Shown one piece after another: positions 7,904-15,631 of a stretch of 18,807 bases of DNA; the stretch's first letter is position 1, and every line of letters starts with the position of its first letter. Location: the NCBI GenBank assembly GCA_023411645.1, contig JAEYON010000155.1:1-18807 (forward strand), read 5' to 3'. The DNA is from Bacillota bacterium. GTDB lineage: Bacteria > Bacillota > Clostridia > Acetivibrionales > DTU013. The notes below the pieces were generated by a model. That model was not told the DNA's origin, searched no databases, and saw only the letters and a program-made list of their open reading frames with translations. The position numbers and the translations under genes were made by a program.

Positions 7904-8926
7904 ATGGGGAAGTTTATTTCTTTTGGTGAAATAATGCTGCGGCTTGCGCCGATTGGCTATGAAAGATTTGTACAGGCTCAGCAGTTCGGAGCGGTTTATG
8001 GAGGAGGAGAAGCAAATGTTGCCGTATCTTTGAGCAATTACGGCAAAGATGCATATTTTGTGACAAAACTGCCCAAGCATGAAATTGGACAGGCGGCGGT
8101 AAATGAATTGAGGCGATTTGGTGTTAATACCAATCACATTGTGCGTGGCGGGGACAGAGTTGGTATTTATTTCTGTGAAAAAGGAGCTTCCCAACGCCCG
8201 TCAAAGGTCATCTATGACAGAGCGCATTCCGCGATAGCCGAAGCCAAACGGGAAGACTTCAACTGGGAAGAGATCATGGCAGGCGCACAGTGGTTCCATT
8301 TCACGGGCATCACTCCCGCACTCGGAGATGTTCCGGCTCAAATCACACTGGATGCCGTACTTGCAGCCAGAAAGGCAGGCGCTACAGTCAGTGTTGATTT
8401 GAATTACAGAAAGAAGCTCTGGTCGACTGAAAAAGCGGGAAAAGTAATGGCGGAGCTGGTCAAGCATTGTGATCTCGTCATTGCAAATGAAGAGGATGCG
8501 GAGAAGGTCTTTGGCATAAAAGCGGACGGTTCCGACACGATAAACGGAACATTAAGCGACGAGGGCTATAGAAAAGTCGCTGCGGAGCTTATTTCCAGAT
8601 TCAATTTAAAGTATGTGGCTATTACGCTCAGAGAAAGTATCAGTGCATCGGATAATAACTGGTCTGGTATACTGTATGACGGTTCAAATTACTATAAATC
8701 GAAGAAATATCCTATTCATATCGTTGACCGTGTAGGCGGAGGGGATTCCTTCGGAGCAGGGCTTATTTACGGCCTGTCGTCAGGTTTTGGCCCTCAGAAG
8801 TCGCTTGAGTTCGCCGTGGCGGCATCCTGCCTGAAGCACACTATTGAAGGAGACGCTAACCATATATCCATTGAAGAAGCAGAGGCGCTAATGGGCGGAG
8901 ACAGCTCCGGAAGAGTCCAAAGATAA
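7904..8926 (+). CDS. kdgK: 2-keto-3-deoxygluconate kinase (PfkB family)
   Basis: The 340-residue protein is a PfkB/ribokinase-family sugar kinase that most resembles KdgK, which phosphorylates 2-keto-3-deoxygluconate with ATP before aldolase cleavage in the uronate and Entner-Doudoroff routes. The first signature, GGGEANVAVSLSNYG, is at 33-47. The second is DRVGGGDSFGAG at 275-286, with Asp281 as the catalytic base. SFGEIMLRLAP at 6-16 is a typical KdgK start. The ATG follows a GGAAAGG site. The IclR gene begins about 100 bases downstream and the glycosidase-like gene after that, a context that supports uronate or pectin-type sugar use. No aldolase or isomerase gene is in the window. Another 2-keto sugar or fructose as substrate cannot be excluded. 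Confidence 0.82.
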   Translation: MGKFISFGEIMLRLAPIGYERFVQAQQFGAVYGGGEANVAVSLSNYGKDAYFVTKLPKHEIGQAAVNELRRFGVNTNHIVRGGDRVGIYFCEKGASQRPSKVIYDRAHSAIAEAKREDFNWEEIMAGAQWFHFTGITPALGDVPAQITLDAVLAARKAGATVSVDLNYRKKLWSTEKAGKVMAELVKHCDLVIANEEDAEKVFGIKADGSDTINGTLSDEGYRKVAAELISRFNLKYVAITLRESISASDNNWSGILYDGSNYYKSKKYPIHIVDRVGGGDSFGAGLIYGLSSGFGPQKSLEFAVAASCLKHTIEGDANHISIEEAEALMGGDSSGRVQR

Positions 8927-9028
8927 CCATGCAGAATGTATTCTAGGGATTATGGAATGAACAATTAGCCTAACGATACTATATTAGCTGGTTCAAATAG
9001 ATATGAATACATGTAAGCAGGTGTATAT

Positions 9029-9817
9029 ATGAGAATCGATCCGTCAGACAAGTTTTATATCCAATCTATCAGCAGGGCTCTTTCTCTTGTGGAGTTGATA
9101 GGAAAATACGGAGATGAAGGAATCTCCCTTACCCTTCTGTCCAAAGCGTCCGGTCTGCCGGTAAGTACGGTATACCGGATCCTTTACAACCTGATATCCT
9201 GGCAATATGTGCAAGAGGATGGCAATGGACGATTCAGACTTGGTCTGGAGTTGATTGCACTTGGTAATACCGCAAGCAGCAGTATAGAGCTCAAAAGTAT
9301 TGCTCATCCCCTTTTGGTGGAATTAGGAAACAAAACTTCCGAAACAATATACCTGGCTATCCTTGATGAGGATAATGCAGACGTCATGTATATCGATAAA
9401 ATCGAAAGCAAGGGCAACATAAAGCTTGCTGCCGGGATCGGTTCAAGAAACTGCATCCATTCTACTGCAAACGGTAAAGCTCTGGTTTCCGGCTTCACTG
9501 ACGATCATATCAGAAATCTAATCAGCATGTCCGGTATGCCTTCGCACACTGAATCGACGATCACTGACCCGGAGGACCTTATCAAAGAAATAAATCAGGT
9601 CAGGCTGCAAGGCTATGCAATCGACAATATTGAAAACGAACCTGGCGTCAGGTGCGTCGCGGCACCTGTATTCGACAGCCGTGGGAGGATTGTCGGCTCT
9701 GTCAGTCTGTCAGGCGTATCGACCTCGGTCACCGTTGAACTGGTGGAGCAAAAATATAAAGCTATGGTCATTCAGACAGCCCATGATATATCACTGAAAA
9801 TGGGATATAGAAAATAA
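9029..9817 (+). CDS. IclR-family transcriptional regulator (KdgR-like)
   Basis: This 262-residue protein has the IclR layout: an N-terminal winged helix-turn-helix at about 10-75 (ISLTLLSKASGLPVSTVYRIL, then RFRLGLELIALGN) and a C-terminal effector domain at about 80-262. ATANGKAL-like sequence (HSTANGKALVSG near 147-158) and CVAAPVFDSRGRIVGSVSLSG near 209-229 are characteristic. In many bacteria IclR proteins of this type (KdgR) repress sugar-acid genes and respond to 2-keto-3-deoxygluconate. The neighbouring kinase fits that role. The ribosome site (AGCAGGTG) is weak. The palindromes at 7852-7868 and 9939-9956 are possible targets by position. Confidence 0.85.
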   Translation: MRIDPSDKFYIQSISRALSLVELIGKYGDEGISLTLLSKASGLPVSTVYRILYNLISWQYVQEDGNGRFRLGLELIALGNTASSSIELKSIAHPLLVELGNKTSETIYLAILDEDNADVMYIDKIESKGNIKLAAGIGSRNCIHSTANGKALVSGFTDDHIRNLISMSGMPSHTESTITDPEDLIKEINQVRLQGYAIDNIENEPGVRCVAAPVFDSRGRIVGSVSLSGVSTSVTVELVEQKYKAMVIQTAHDISLKMGYRK

Positions 9818-9938
9818 AACCTTCCTTACTCATGCCTGTGTAAAGTCTTTTGCGACATCATAACCAATTAAGCCAATATTTGAGGTGTGATGGGCAATAA
9901 ATGACATGCAAGACTTCATTCCATCCTATAAAATAGAA

Positions 9939-9956
9939 TCATATAGCATTATATGA
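9939..9956 (+). promoter_or_regulatory. Palindrome between a possible -10 and the start of the glycosidase-like gene
   Basis: TCATATA (9939-9945) and TATATGA (9950-9956) are a perfect inverted repeat around GCAT. It lies just after an AT-rich -10-like TATAAAAT (9927-9934) and before the AAGGAGG ribosome site, a usual position for a repressor site. The matching -35 is not clear. Confidence 0.35.
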
Positions 9957-9973
9957 CTACAAGGAGGGGGCTT

Positions 9974-11680
9974 ATGGCGTACAGGAATTTTAAAACAGCG
10001 ATCTACGCACCGGTAGGAAATCTGCTCATGATAACCGATCTGCAGGAATTTGAGAAGCGTTTTTGGTTTATTGAGAAGAATGTCCATGTTGATAAGATCT
10101 ATCTGGAAACATACCGCAGCGGTGAGTTTATTGAGCGTGATAGAATTCTGGAGATCAAAGAATTCTTCGAGAAAAAAGGAATGATAGTCTCAGGAGGCAT
10201 TACAACCACAGACAGCCAACCTCAGGAAGTCTATGGTTTTGTATCACTTTGCTATACAAATCAGGAGCACAGGGATAGACTAAAATCAGTTGTCGAAATG
10301 ACGGCGTCTATATTTGATGAAATCATTCTGGACGATTTTTACTTTACAAACTGTAAATGTGAGTCCTGCATCAATGCCAAAGGAGATAAAAGCTGGGAGG
10401 AATTCAGGCTCCAGTTAATGAAGAAAGTCTCTGAGGAGTTGGTCGTTGGGCCAGCAAAAAAGGTCAACCCAAATGTGAATATGATTGTCAAATTCCCTAA
10501 CTGGTATGAATGCTTTCAGGAGAACGGGTACAATCTGAAAGATAAGCCGAAAATATTTGATATGATCTACACCGGAACCGAAACGAGAGATCCTCTATAC
10601 ACGCAGCAGCACCTGCCAAAATATCTGAGCTATTTTATAATGAGATATTTTGAAAATATCAAGCCGGGTAAAAATGGTGGCGGCTGGTTTGACACCTTCG
10701 AATGCAGGGGGAATCTGAATTACTATGTGGAACAGGCATATCTGACATTGTTCTCCAAGCCTGAAGAGGTTACATTGTTCTGCCTTGGCGCGCTGTTGGA
10801 CAAGCGTTGGAGCATTTTCACCCCACTGGCAGGTTATGCCCTCAGCGAAGCGGATGAATTCCTGGGCGAACTTGGAAAACCTGTTGGTACGTCCTGCTAT
10901 ATCCCTTATCACTCAAATGGTGAAGATTACCTGCACAATTATATAGGGATGCTTGGGATACCTCTGGAGCCCTACCCGGAATATCCCGAGGGACACAGCA
11001 AGATCTTTCTCACTGAAAGCGCAGCAAAGGATCCGGATATTATTTGCAAAATCGATAAAAGTCTTCGAAACGGCAGAGATGTTATTATTACCTCAGGCCT
11101 TGTAAAAGCGCTTGCAGATAAGGGGCTGGATCAGATTGTGAATATACGCTGGTCGGGCAAAAAGGCGAAGGTCAACAGGTATGGTATCTCCAGGACAGGC
11201 CTGAATATGGATGCCGTTGCTGTTTCAGGCAGGGAAATCCTTCTTCCCTGGATGCATACGGCCACCAATGATGTATGGACATTGGTCGAGGGGCTTGGTA
11301 TTGATAATAACATCCCTGTGCTGATGACCGTCAGTTACGGAAAAGGTCATCTGTTTATCCTGACAATTCCGGATGATCAAGGAGATGTCTACAATTACCC
11401 GAAAGAGGTTCTGGCGCAGATTAGAAAGGTCATCAGTACATATCCAGTGGCACTCTTCGCCGAGGCAAAGATTGCTCTGTTCACCTATGATAATGATACA
11501 TTTGTTGTTGAATCCTTCCTGCCGTATTCCGGAGATGTAAAGATCACAATTGATAAGCCAGGAGCCAAGCTGCTGGATTTGGTCGGCCGCAAGGTGATCG
11601 AAGGCAATCCTATTGGAAATGCAGTTGAATTCTTTGTGAATCTGCCGCAGGCCACCTACAGAGCTTTCCGAATAGAATAG
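9974..11680 (+). CDS. Glycoside-hydrolase-like TIM-barrel protein, family not recognised
   Basis: This protein has 568 residues when started at the ATG at 9974, which has AAGGAGG seven bases upstream; the frame is open from an ATG at 9953, but that start would precede the ribosome site. The N-terminal 300 or so residues look like a (beta/alpha)8 glycosidase barrel. ILDDFYF at 118-124 has the paired acidic residues seen at barrel strand ends, and Cys127, Cys129 and Cys132 form a possible metal or structural site (C-x-C-x2-C). A central part (near 350-390, DIICKIDKSLRNGRDVIITSG) resembles a glutamine-amidotransferase-like or trimerisation domain of GH42-type enzymes, and the last 90 residues look like a beta-sandwich. 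No signal peptide is seen, so it probably acts on imported oligosaccharide. Its placement after kdgK and the IclR gene suggests sugar-acid use. The specific family is not assigned. Confidence 0.6.
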   Translation: MAYRNFKTAIYAPVGNLLMITDLQEFEKRFWFIEKNVHVDKIYLETYRSGEFIERDRILEIKEFFEKKGMIVSGGITTTDSQPQEVYGFVSLCYTNQEHRDRLKSVVEMTASIFDEIILDDFYFTNCKCESCINAKGDKSWEEFRLQLMKKVSEELVVGPAKKVNPNVNMIVKFPNWYECFQENGYNLKDKPKIFDMIYTGTETRDPLYTQQHLPKYLSYFIMRYFENIKPGKNGGGWFDTFECRGNLNYYVEQAYLTLFSKPEEVTLFCLGALLDKRWSIFTPLAGYALSEADEFLGELGKPVGTSCYIPYHSNGEDYLHNYIGMLGIPLEPYPEYPEGHSKIFLTESAAKDPDIICKIDKSLRNGRDVIITSGLVKALADKGLDQIVNIRWSGKKAKVNRYGISRTGLNMDAVAVSGREILLPWMHTATNDVWTLVEGLGIDNNIPVLMTVSYGKGHLFILTIPDDQGDVYNYPKEVLAQIRKVISTYPVALFAEAKIALFTYDNDTFVVESFLPYSGDVKITIDKPGAKLLDLVGRKVIEGNPIGNAVEFFVNLPQATYRAFRIE

Positions 11681-11728
11681 AAGAACATTAATAGGTGTAT
11701 TGGAATATAAGTACAAAGGCACATATAT

Positions 11729-11770
11729 AAGGAGCTGGCGACAGGTAATTTGCCGTCCAACTCCTTTTTT
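11729..11770 (+). terminator. Rho-independent terminator after the glycosidase-like gene
   Basis: AAGGAGCTGG pairs imperfectly with CCAACTCCTT around a central loop, and the stem is followed by a run of six T. It lies about 50 bases after the stop codon and before the convergent CheX-like gene. Confidence 0.75.
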
Positions 11771-11830
11771 ACTTAGCTCTGGGGAATACACCGGAGACAT
11801 ACATCAGTATGACATCCCATCTGCTTGACT

Positions 11831-12706
11831 TTACATCAGAACGACATCAAACGTGCCCCAAATCATGTGGCAGGATATAATATAGGCTTGATTCGGGCAC
11901 GTTACGGTGTAGTCACGCGATATTGTCTGCGGTTGCATCTCAAGCTCCACACCGTTGTTGGACATGTTCACAAGGAATATCCCGTTGTGCAGGTTCAGGA
12001 ACTCTCCCACGGAGGCCTGCGCCAGTTCGTCGGGCTCAGTAATATCCTCCTTCGCAAACTTACCTGCCAGCTTTATAAAAACTTCCGTGTCCGAAGCAAT
12101 TCCTGTATATAGATTGATCTTTCCATGTATCTCCTGCTGTGTAAACCAATCTGGCTTCAATTCCGATGCGAGCTGATTTATCTCAATCGTCGGACTGTCG
12201 TCAATAAACCTGATGATATTCTTAATGAGTAGAGTTACATAATCACTGTATGTCTTACTCATCATACTCTCTCCATAATTCTGGAAGATTCTTTCGATAT
12301 TATTGGCATCATCGTTGCGGATCACATTGTATTGTCTGCCGGACAAGCCATTTTCCTTTTTGTAATTATCTAAAGCGCTTTGAAGCTGCTCAATGGTAAA
12401 ATAGTTCCTGTCTAGTAAGGCCTGTCCCAGCATCAGATGTCCTTGCTTCTGAGTGGTAAGCATTTCGTTGAGCTGCGCGTCGTTTATGTACCCCTGTTCG
12501 ATTGCCAGCTCACCAAATCTCTTGTCAACTCTCTTTTGCATGTTGTGAATCTGTTCAACCTGTGCAGGCGTCATATATCCCGCATTTATCGCAATCACAC
12601 CCAGCTTTAGATGCACGGAGCGCTGATATTCCAATGCATCAGCCAACTGCTCCGGTTTGATTAGGTTCTTGTTCAGAAGATAGTGTCCAAAGTATTGGCT
12701 AAACAT
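11831..12706 (-). CDS. MshEN-like repeat protein fused to a CheX-type phosphatase domain
   Basis: The 291-residue protein has two parts. Residues 1-120 contain four copies of a roughly 24-residue pattern (FG/LG-x6-8-G-Y-I-x4-L-x3-L-x2-Q), best seen at 64-86 (FGELAIEQGYINDAQLNEML then TTQ). This resembles the half-motifs of MshEN/GspE N-terminal domains, some of which bind cyclic di-GMP. Residues 140-291 resemble CheX/CheC/FliY phosphatases: VGEFLNLHNG at 233-242 supplies the E-x2-N motif (Glu235, Asn238), with Pro259 about 20 residues later. CheX removes phosphate from CheY-like receivers. The receiver gene is directly upstream, with an 11-base gap and a GGAG site overlapping its stop, so the receiver is the natural partner. 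The c-di-GMP link is inference. Confidence 0.7.
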   Translation of the reverse strand: MFSQYFGHYLLNKNLIKPEQLADALEYQRSVHLKLGVIAINAGYMTPAQVEQIHNMQKRVDKRFGELAIEQGYINDAQLNEMLTTQKQGHLMLGQALLDRNYFTIEQLQSALDNYKKENGLSGRQYNVIRNDDANNIERIFQNYGESMMSKTYSDYVTLLIKNIIRFIDDSPTIEINQLASELKPDWFTQQEIHGKINLYTGIASDTEVFIKLAGKFAKEDITEPDELAQASVGEFLNLHNGIFLVNMSNNGVELEMQPQTISRDYTVTCPNQAYIISCHMIWGTFDVVLM

Positions 12707-12717
12707 ATTTCACACTC

Positions 12718-13089
12718 CTAATTGAAAATATTTTTAACAATGTGTTCAATTTGGTCCTTCTCCCAGGGCTTCTGGATAAAGTCAGATGCACCTTCATCCA
12801 TGGCGGCTTTCAGATGTGATCTTGTCCCGGACGACGATAGCATAATCACCTTCACATCTTTTCTTATAGCTTTCATTTCATTGAGCGCGACTATCCCGTT
12901 CTTATCCGGCATGACAATATCCAGAAAAACAAGATCCGGGTTGTGTTGTTCGAACATTTCGACAGAGCTTTGTCCGCTGGCCGCTTCCAAAATGTTGAAG
13001 TCGCCGCATTCCATCAGGCAGTCCTTCATTTTTTTCCTTACAAGCAGAGAATCGTCACATATGAGGATGGTTGGTCGGTTGTCACTCAT
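12718..13089 (-). CDS. CheY-like single-domain response regulator
   Basis: This 123-residue receiver domain has no output domain. The acid pocket is Asp12-Asp13, the phosphorylation site is Asp57 (LVFLDIVMPDKNG), the switch Ser is near 85-86 and the conserved Lys is Lys107 (FIQKPW). The frame extends upstream to 13167, but the ATG at 13089 is preceded by GGGAGGT and starts at the normal point for the fold, so it is preferred. It is the first gene of a two-gene unit with the CheX-like protein. No histidine kinase or chemoreceptor is in the window, so the phosphodonor lies elsewhere. Confidence 0.9.
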   Translation of the reverse strand: MSDNRPTILICDDSLLVRKKMKDCLMECGDFNILEAASGQSSVEMFEQHNPDLVFLDIVMPDKNGIVALNEMKAIRKDVKVIMLSSSGTRSHLKAAMDEGASDFIQKPWEKDQIEHIVKNIFN

Positions 13090-13136
13090 AGCAGTACCTC
13101 CCGAAATTAGTAGAATCAACAAATAATCAGCCGCAA

Positions 13137-13162
13137 AATAGGCACTCTTTTCAGTGCCTATT
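13137..13162 (-). terminator. 10-bp hairpin in the leader of the response regulator gene
   Basis: AATAGGCACT (13137-13146) and AGTGCCTATT (13153-13162) pair perfectly around a 6-base loop. On the minus strand the stem runs into TTTT. It lies 56 bases after the acyl-CoA synthetase stop, so it could terminate that transcript. It also starts about eight bases after the predicted start point of the response regulator promoter, so it may be a 5' leader structure. The short T run makes the terminator reading uncertain. Confidence 0.5.
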
Positions 13163-13176
13163 GCCACTTTATATTA

Positions 13177-13205
13177 ATTTTATCCTAATTATAGAAATAT
13201 GTAAA
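13177..13205 (-). promoter_or_regulatory. Promoter of the CheY-CheX gene pair
   Basis: On the minus strand TTTACA (13205-13200) and TAAAAT (13182-13177) are separated by 17 bases. The start point should be near 13170, giving a leader of about 80 bases that contains the 10-bp hairpin. It is a housekeeping rather than flagellar-sigma type sequence. Confidence 0.55.
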
Positions 13206-13217
13206 GAATTATGCGCT

Positions 13218-14852
13218 TCAGCCCTCTGTCTGATGTGCGACAAGACCGGCCGCTCCATATTTCTCTCTTAAGCGCGGCTTTTCGATCTTACCCGTAGGAT
13301 TGCGCGGAACGCTGTCGAAAATGATCTTTCGCGGACGCTTATACCGAGGCATGGGCGCGCAAAAGGCTTCAATTTCTTCTTCGCTGCTCCGGCAGCCTGG
13401 CTTCAGCTCTATAATAGCAGCGGCGATCTCACCAAGTCGGGCATCCGGCAGGCCAATGACTGCGACATCCTTTATTGCTTCATGGCCACGCAGGAAATCC
13501 TCGATCTGTACGGGATACAGATTCTCCCCGCCGCTGATGATAACATCTTTTTTCCGGTCAACAAGGTAGATAAAGCCATCGTCATCCATTTTGGCCATAT
13601 CACCCGTAAAGAGCCAGCCATCTCTGAGCACCGCGTCCGTTGCCTTTGGGTCGTTGTAGTAGCACTTCATTACACCGGGTCCACGCACCGCAAGTTCTCC
13701 AACTGCTCCAAAATCAACATTACTTCCACGTTCATCCACGATCCTGGTTTCCCAGCGATATCCCGGCACTCCAATAGCTCCGACTTTATGAATATTCTCC
13801 GTGCCCAGGTGAACACAACCCGGGCCAATGGATTCACTGAGTCCATAGTTTGTATCATAAAGATGGTTAGGAAAGTATTTTTTCCAGCGATGAATCAAAC
13901 TTGGAGGAACAGGCTGCGCCCCGATATGCATCATTCTCCAGCTTGAAAGGTCGTAATCCTTCAGCTTTACATCTCCGCTGTCAATAGCGTCCAGAATATC
14001 CTGAGCCCAAGGAACCAAGAGCCAAACGACTGTGATTCTCTCCTCGGAAACTGTCCTCAGTATCCATTCAGGCTTAATCCCGCGGAGTAAAACAGCCTTG
14101 CTGCCCGACAGCAGGCTTCCGAACCAGTGCATTTTGGCGCCGGTATGGTAAAGCGGTGGAATACATAGAAAATTATCCTCTCGAGTTTGTCCGTGATGCC
14201 TTTGTTCCGTATAGCACGCCGACAGCAGGCTGGCATGTGTGTGCAAAATCGCCTTTGGGAATCCTGTAGTCCCGGAGGAAAAGTATATAACTGCATCCTC
14301 CTCGTCCGACAGCTTGATCTCCGGGCGTTCCGAAGAACAATTGGCAGCCAGACGATCATAGCTTTCTGCAAAGGTTGGGCGACCCTCCCCTGCATAAAGA
14401 AGCATTCTCACTTTGGGAATATGGTCGTAAATTGTCTCAATACGGCCGATGAATTCAGGTCCGAATATAAGGGCAATTGAATCCGACAAGCCGAGACAGT
14501 ATTTTATTTCCTCGGCAGTATAGCGAAAATTCAGAGGCACTGCTATAGCGCCTGTCTTTAATATGCCAAAATAAATAGGCAGCCACTCCAGACAGTTCAT
14601 CAAAAGGATAGCTACCTTATCTCCTTTTTTTATTCCTCTTTTGAGCAGCAGATTGGCAAACCGGTTCGCTTTCTCGTCAAAGACACGCCAGGTCATCTCA
14701 CGGCGGTACTCGCCAGCCGGATTGTTCTCAATCAGTTCATATTCACGCCAAATGATATTGTGACGATCCTGGAGATCCAGATTTATCTCCGTCAGACATG
14801 TTTCCTGCCCATATAAATCCGCATTGCGCGACAATAGTTCAGTGATAGGCAT
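13218..14852 (-). CDS. AMP-forming acyl-CoA synthetase (fatty-acid-CoA ligase type)
   Basis: This 544-residue adenylate-forming enzyme (ANL superfamily) activates a carboxylic acid with ATP and transfers it to coenzyme A. The AMP-binding P-loop is SSGTTGFPK at 192-200. YGLSES is at 336-341, GWLFTGD at 412-418, and the hinge region DRKKDVIISGGENLYPVQIE is at 432-451. The catalytic lysine is Lys522 in NPTGKIEKPRLR. Length and motif order are complete. The start has GGGAGGATGGAG just upstream. It has its own promoter (14897-14925) and no other fatty-acid gene beside it, so the acid used (medium- or long-chain, or aromatic) cannot be told. Confidence 0.88.
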   Translation of the reverse strand: MPITELLSRNADLYGQETCLTEINLDLQDRHNIIWREYELIENNPAGEYRREMTWRVFDEKANRFANLLLKRGIKKGDKVAILLMNCLEWLPIYFGILKTGAIAVPLNFRYTAEEIKYCLGLSDSIALIFGPEFIGRIETIYDHIPKVRMLLYAGEGRPTFAESYDRLAANCSSERPEIKLSDEEDAVIYFSSGTTGFPKAILHTHASLLSACYTEQRHHGQTREDNFLCIPPLYHTGAKMHWFGSLLSGSKAVLLRGIKPEWILRTVSEERITVVWLLVPWAQDILDAIDSGDVKLKDYDLSSWRMMHIGAQPVPPSLIHRWKKYFPNHLYDTNYGLSESIGPGCVHLGTENIHKVGAIGVPGYRWETRIVDERGSNVDFGAVGELAVRGPGVMKCYYNDPKATDAVLRDGWLFTGDMAKMDDDGFIYLVDRKKDVIISGGENLYPVQIEDFLRGHEAIKDVAVIGLPDARLGEIAAAIIELKPGCRSSEEEIEAFCAPMPRYKRPRKIIFDSVPRNPTGKIEKPRLREKYGAAGLVAHQTEG

Positions 14853-14896
14853 TTCTCCATCCTCCCGTGCTACATATAATACAAAACAATAATTAT

Positions 14897-14925
14897 ATTA
14901 TAAGGCTGAATTTTTAGTTTATCAA
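14897..14925 (-). promoter_or_regulatory. Promoter of the acyl-CoA synthetase gene
   Basis: On the minus strand TTGATA (14925-14920) and TATAAT (14902-14897) are separated by 17 bases, close to consensus. The start codon is about 45 bases downstream. Two direct repeats lie immediately upstream of the -35. Confidence 0.7.
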
Positions 14926-14980
14926 CCATTTCGTATCATTTGCTTTTGCGACACCATTTCGTATTATTTGCTTTTTGTGA
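14925..14980. repeat. Tandem pair of 27-28 bp imperfect direct repeats upstream of the acyl-CoA synthetase promoter
   Basis: ACCATTTCGTATCATTTGC (14925-14943) recurs as ACCATTTCGTATTATTTGC (14953-14971), each followed by a similar TTTTG-G-A tail. A third partial copy, CCACTTCGTATCATTT, is at 15333-15348. The position directly behind the -35 suggests regulator binding sites. The third copy fits an older duplication or insertion boundary instead. Confidence 0.55.
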
Positions 14981-15377
14981 TTTTTTTAGTAAAAAGCTGT
15001 AGAAATTGATACCTAATCTTTCTTATTACCGATTTTGACCGCCAAAATCGGTGAAAAGGCGCCACTCAAACGACGTGGTGTCTGTTAGGGAACTAAGGAA
15101 AAGCATCTATACACCAAAGCGGCGAAAAACTTGTGGGGCAGTCGGCGCTTATTCGCCATCCATGGACTCAGGCGCGCCTGAAATGTACATCGTGTACATT
15201 TCACTGCCTTCTTTTGTTTTCCTCCGGGTGTATAACGAAGCTTTTCCTAACACTAATAAGCGGCTCTGAAGACGGATTGATCATGAATACTCAGAATTTT
15301 ACGCAAGATATCGGCGAATTACCTTTAACTCACCACTTCGTATCATTTATGCAGTACAGGGGAGGGATCAAAGAGAC
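14981..15377. other. Gene-free region with several palindromes
   Basis: No coding frame here has a ribosome site or recognisable protein; the two short open frames between 15051 and 15384 look spurious. The stretch contains a stem of CCGATTTT/AAAATCGG at about 15029-15051 and GGCG-CTTATT-CGCC near 15144-15157. The perfect palindrome TCAGGCGCGCCTGA is at about 15168-15181, and GAAATGTACA-TCG-TGTACATTTC at 15180-15202. An outer imperfect inverted repeat pairs 15095-15115 (AAGGAAAAGC to TATACACC) with 15227-15250. This looks like a non-coding, possibly mobile, remnant. Confidence 0.45.
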
Positions 15378-15591
15378 TTTATGAGCTATTGTACAATAAC
15401 GGAAACAAGCGCTTCATTTGCAAGAGCTGTATAGTTCAGCTCCGGCAAGCCGAAACTCACAAAAATGCATAAAGAAAATTATTTTTGTAGCATTTTTGTT
15501 CAAACAGTCGGCTTGCTGATCCTCGCTCTGACTATACATCTCTAAGCTTCATTCCGCTAAAGTTTCCTTATATTGTACAATAGCTCATAAA
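15378..15591. mobile_element. MITE-like 214-bp element, one giant imperfect hairpin
   Basis: The ends form a terminal inverted repeat of about 30 bp with few differences: TTTATGAGCTATTGTACAAT at 15378-15397 recurs inverted at 15572-15591, then GGAAAC pairs with GTTTCC. The pairing continues inward: GCTTCAT, TGTATAGT and GGCAAGCCGA on the left match ATGAAGC, ACTATACA and TCGGCTTGC on the right. The centre has ACAAAAATGC pairing with GCATTTTTGT. Nearly the whole element can fold on itself. It has no coding capacity and lies 40 bp after the last gene of the feo operon. A miniature inverted-repeat transposable element is the best reading. A clear target duplication was not found. Confidence 0.6.
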
Positions 15592-15631
15592 TACTTTGTT
15601 TGAACTGTAACGTGCAATCCGCTACCCTTAT

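Noticed and set aside
9953..9973. Earlier start for the glycosidase-like gene
   Set aside because: The AAGGAGG ribosome site lies inside this stretch and serves the ATG at 9974.
13090..13167. Longer N-terminus for the response regulator
   Set aside because: It runs through the leader hairpin, and the ATG at 13089 has GGGAGGT and the normal receiver start.
13137..13205. A c-di-GMP (GEMM) riboswitch in the leader of the CheY-CheX unit
   Set aside because: The leader is only about 80 bases and shows a single simple hairpin, without the two-helix GEMM core or its conserved tetraloop and receptor.
15051..15384. Two small open frames in the intergenic region
   Set aside because: They have no ribosome site, no recognisable sequence, and run through palindromes of a non-coding region.
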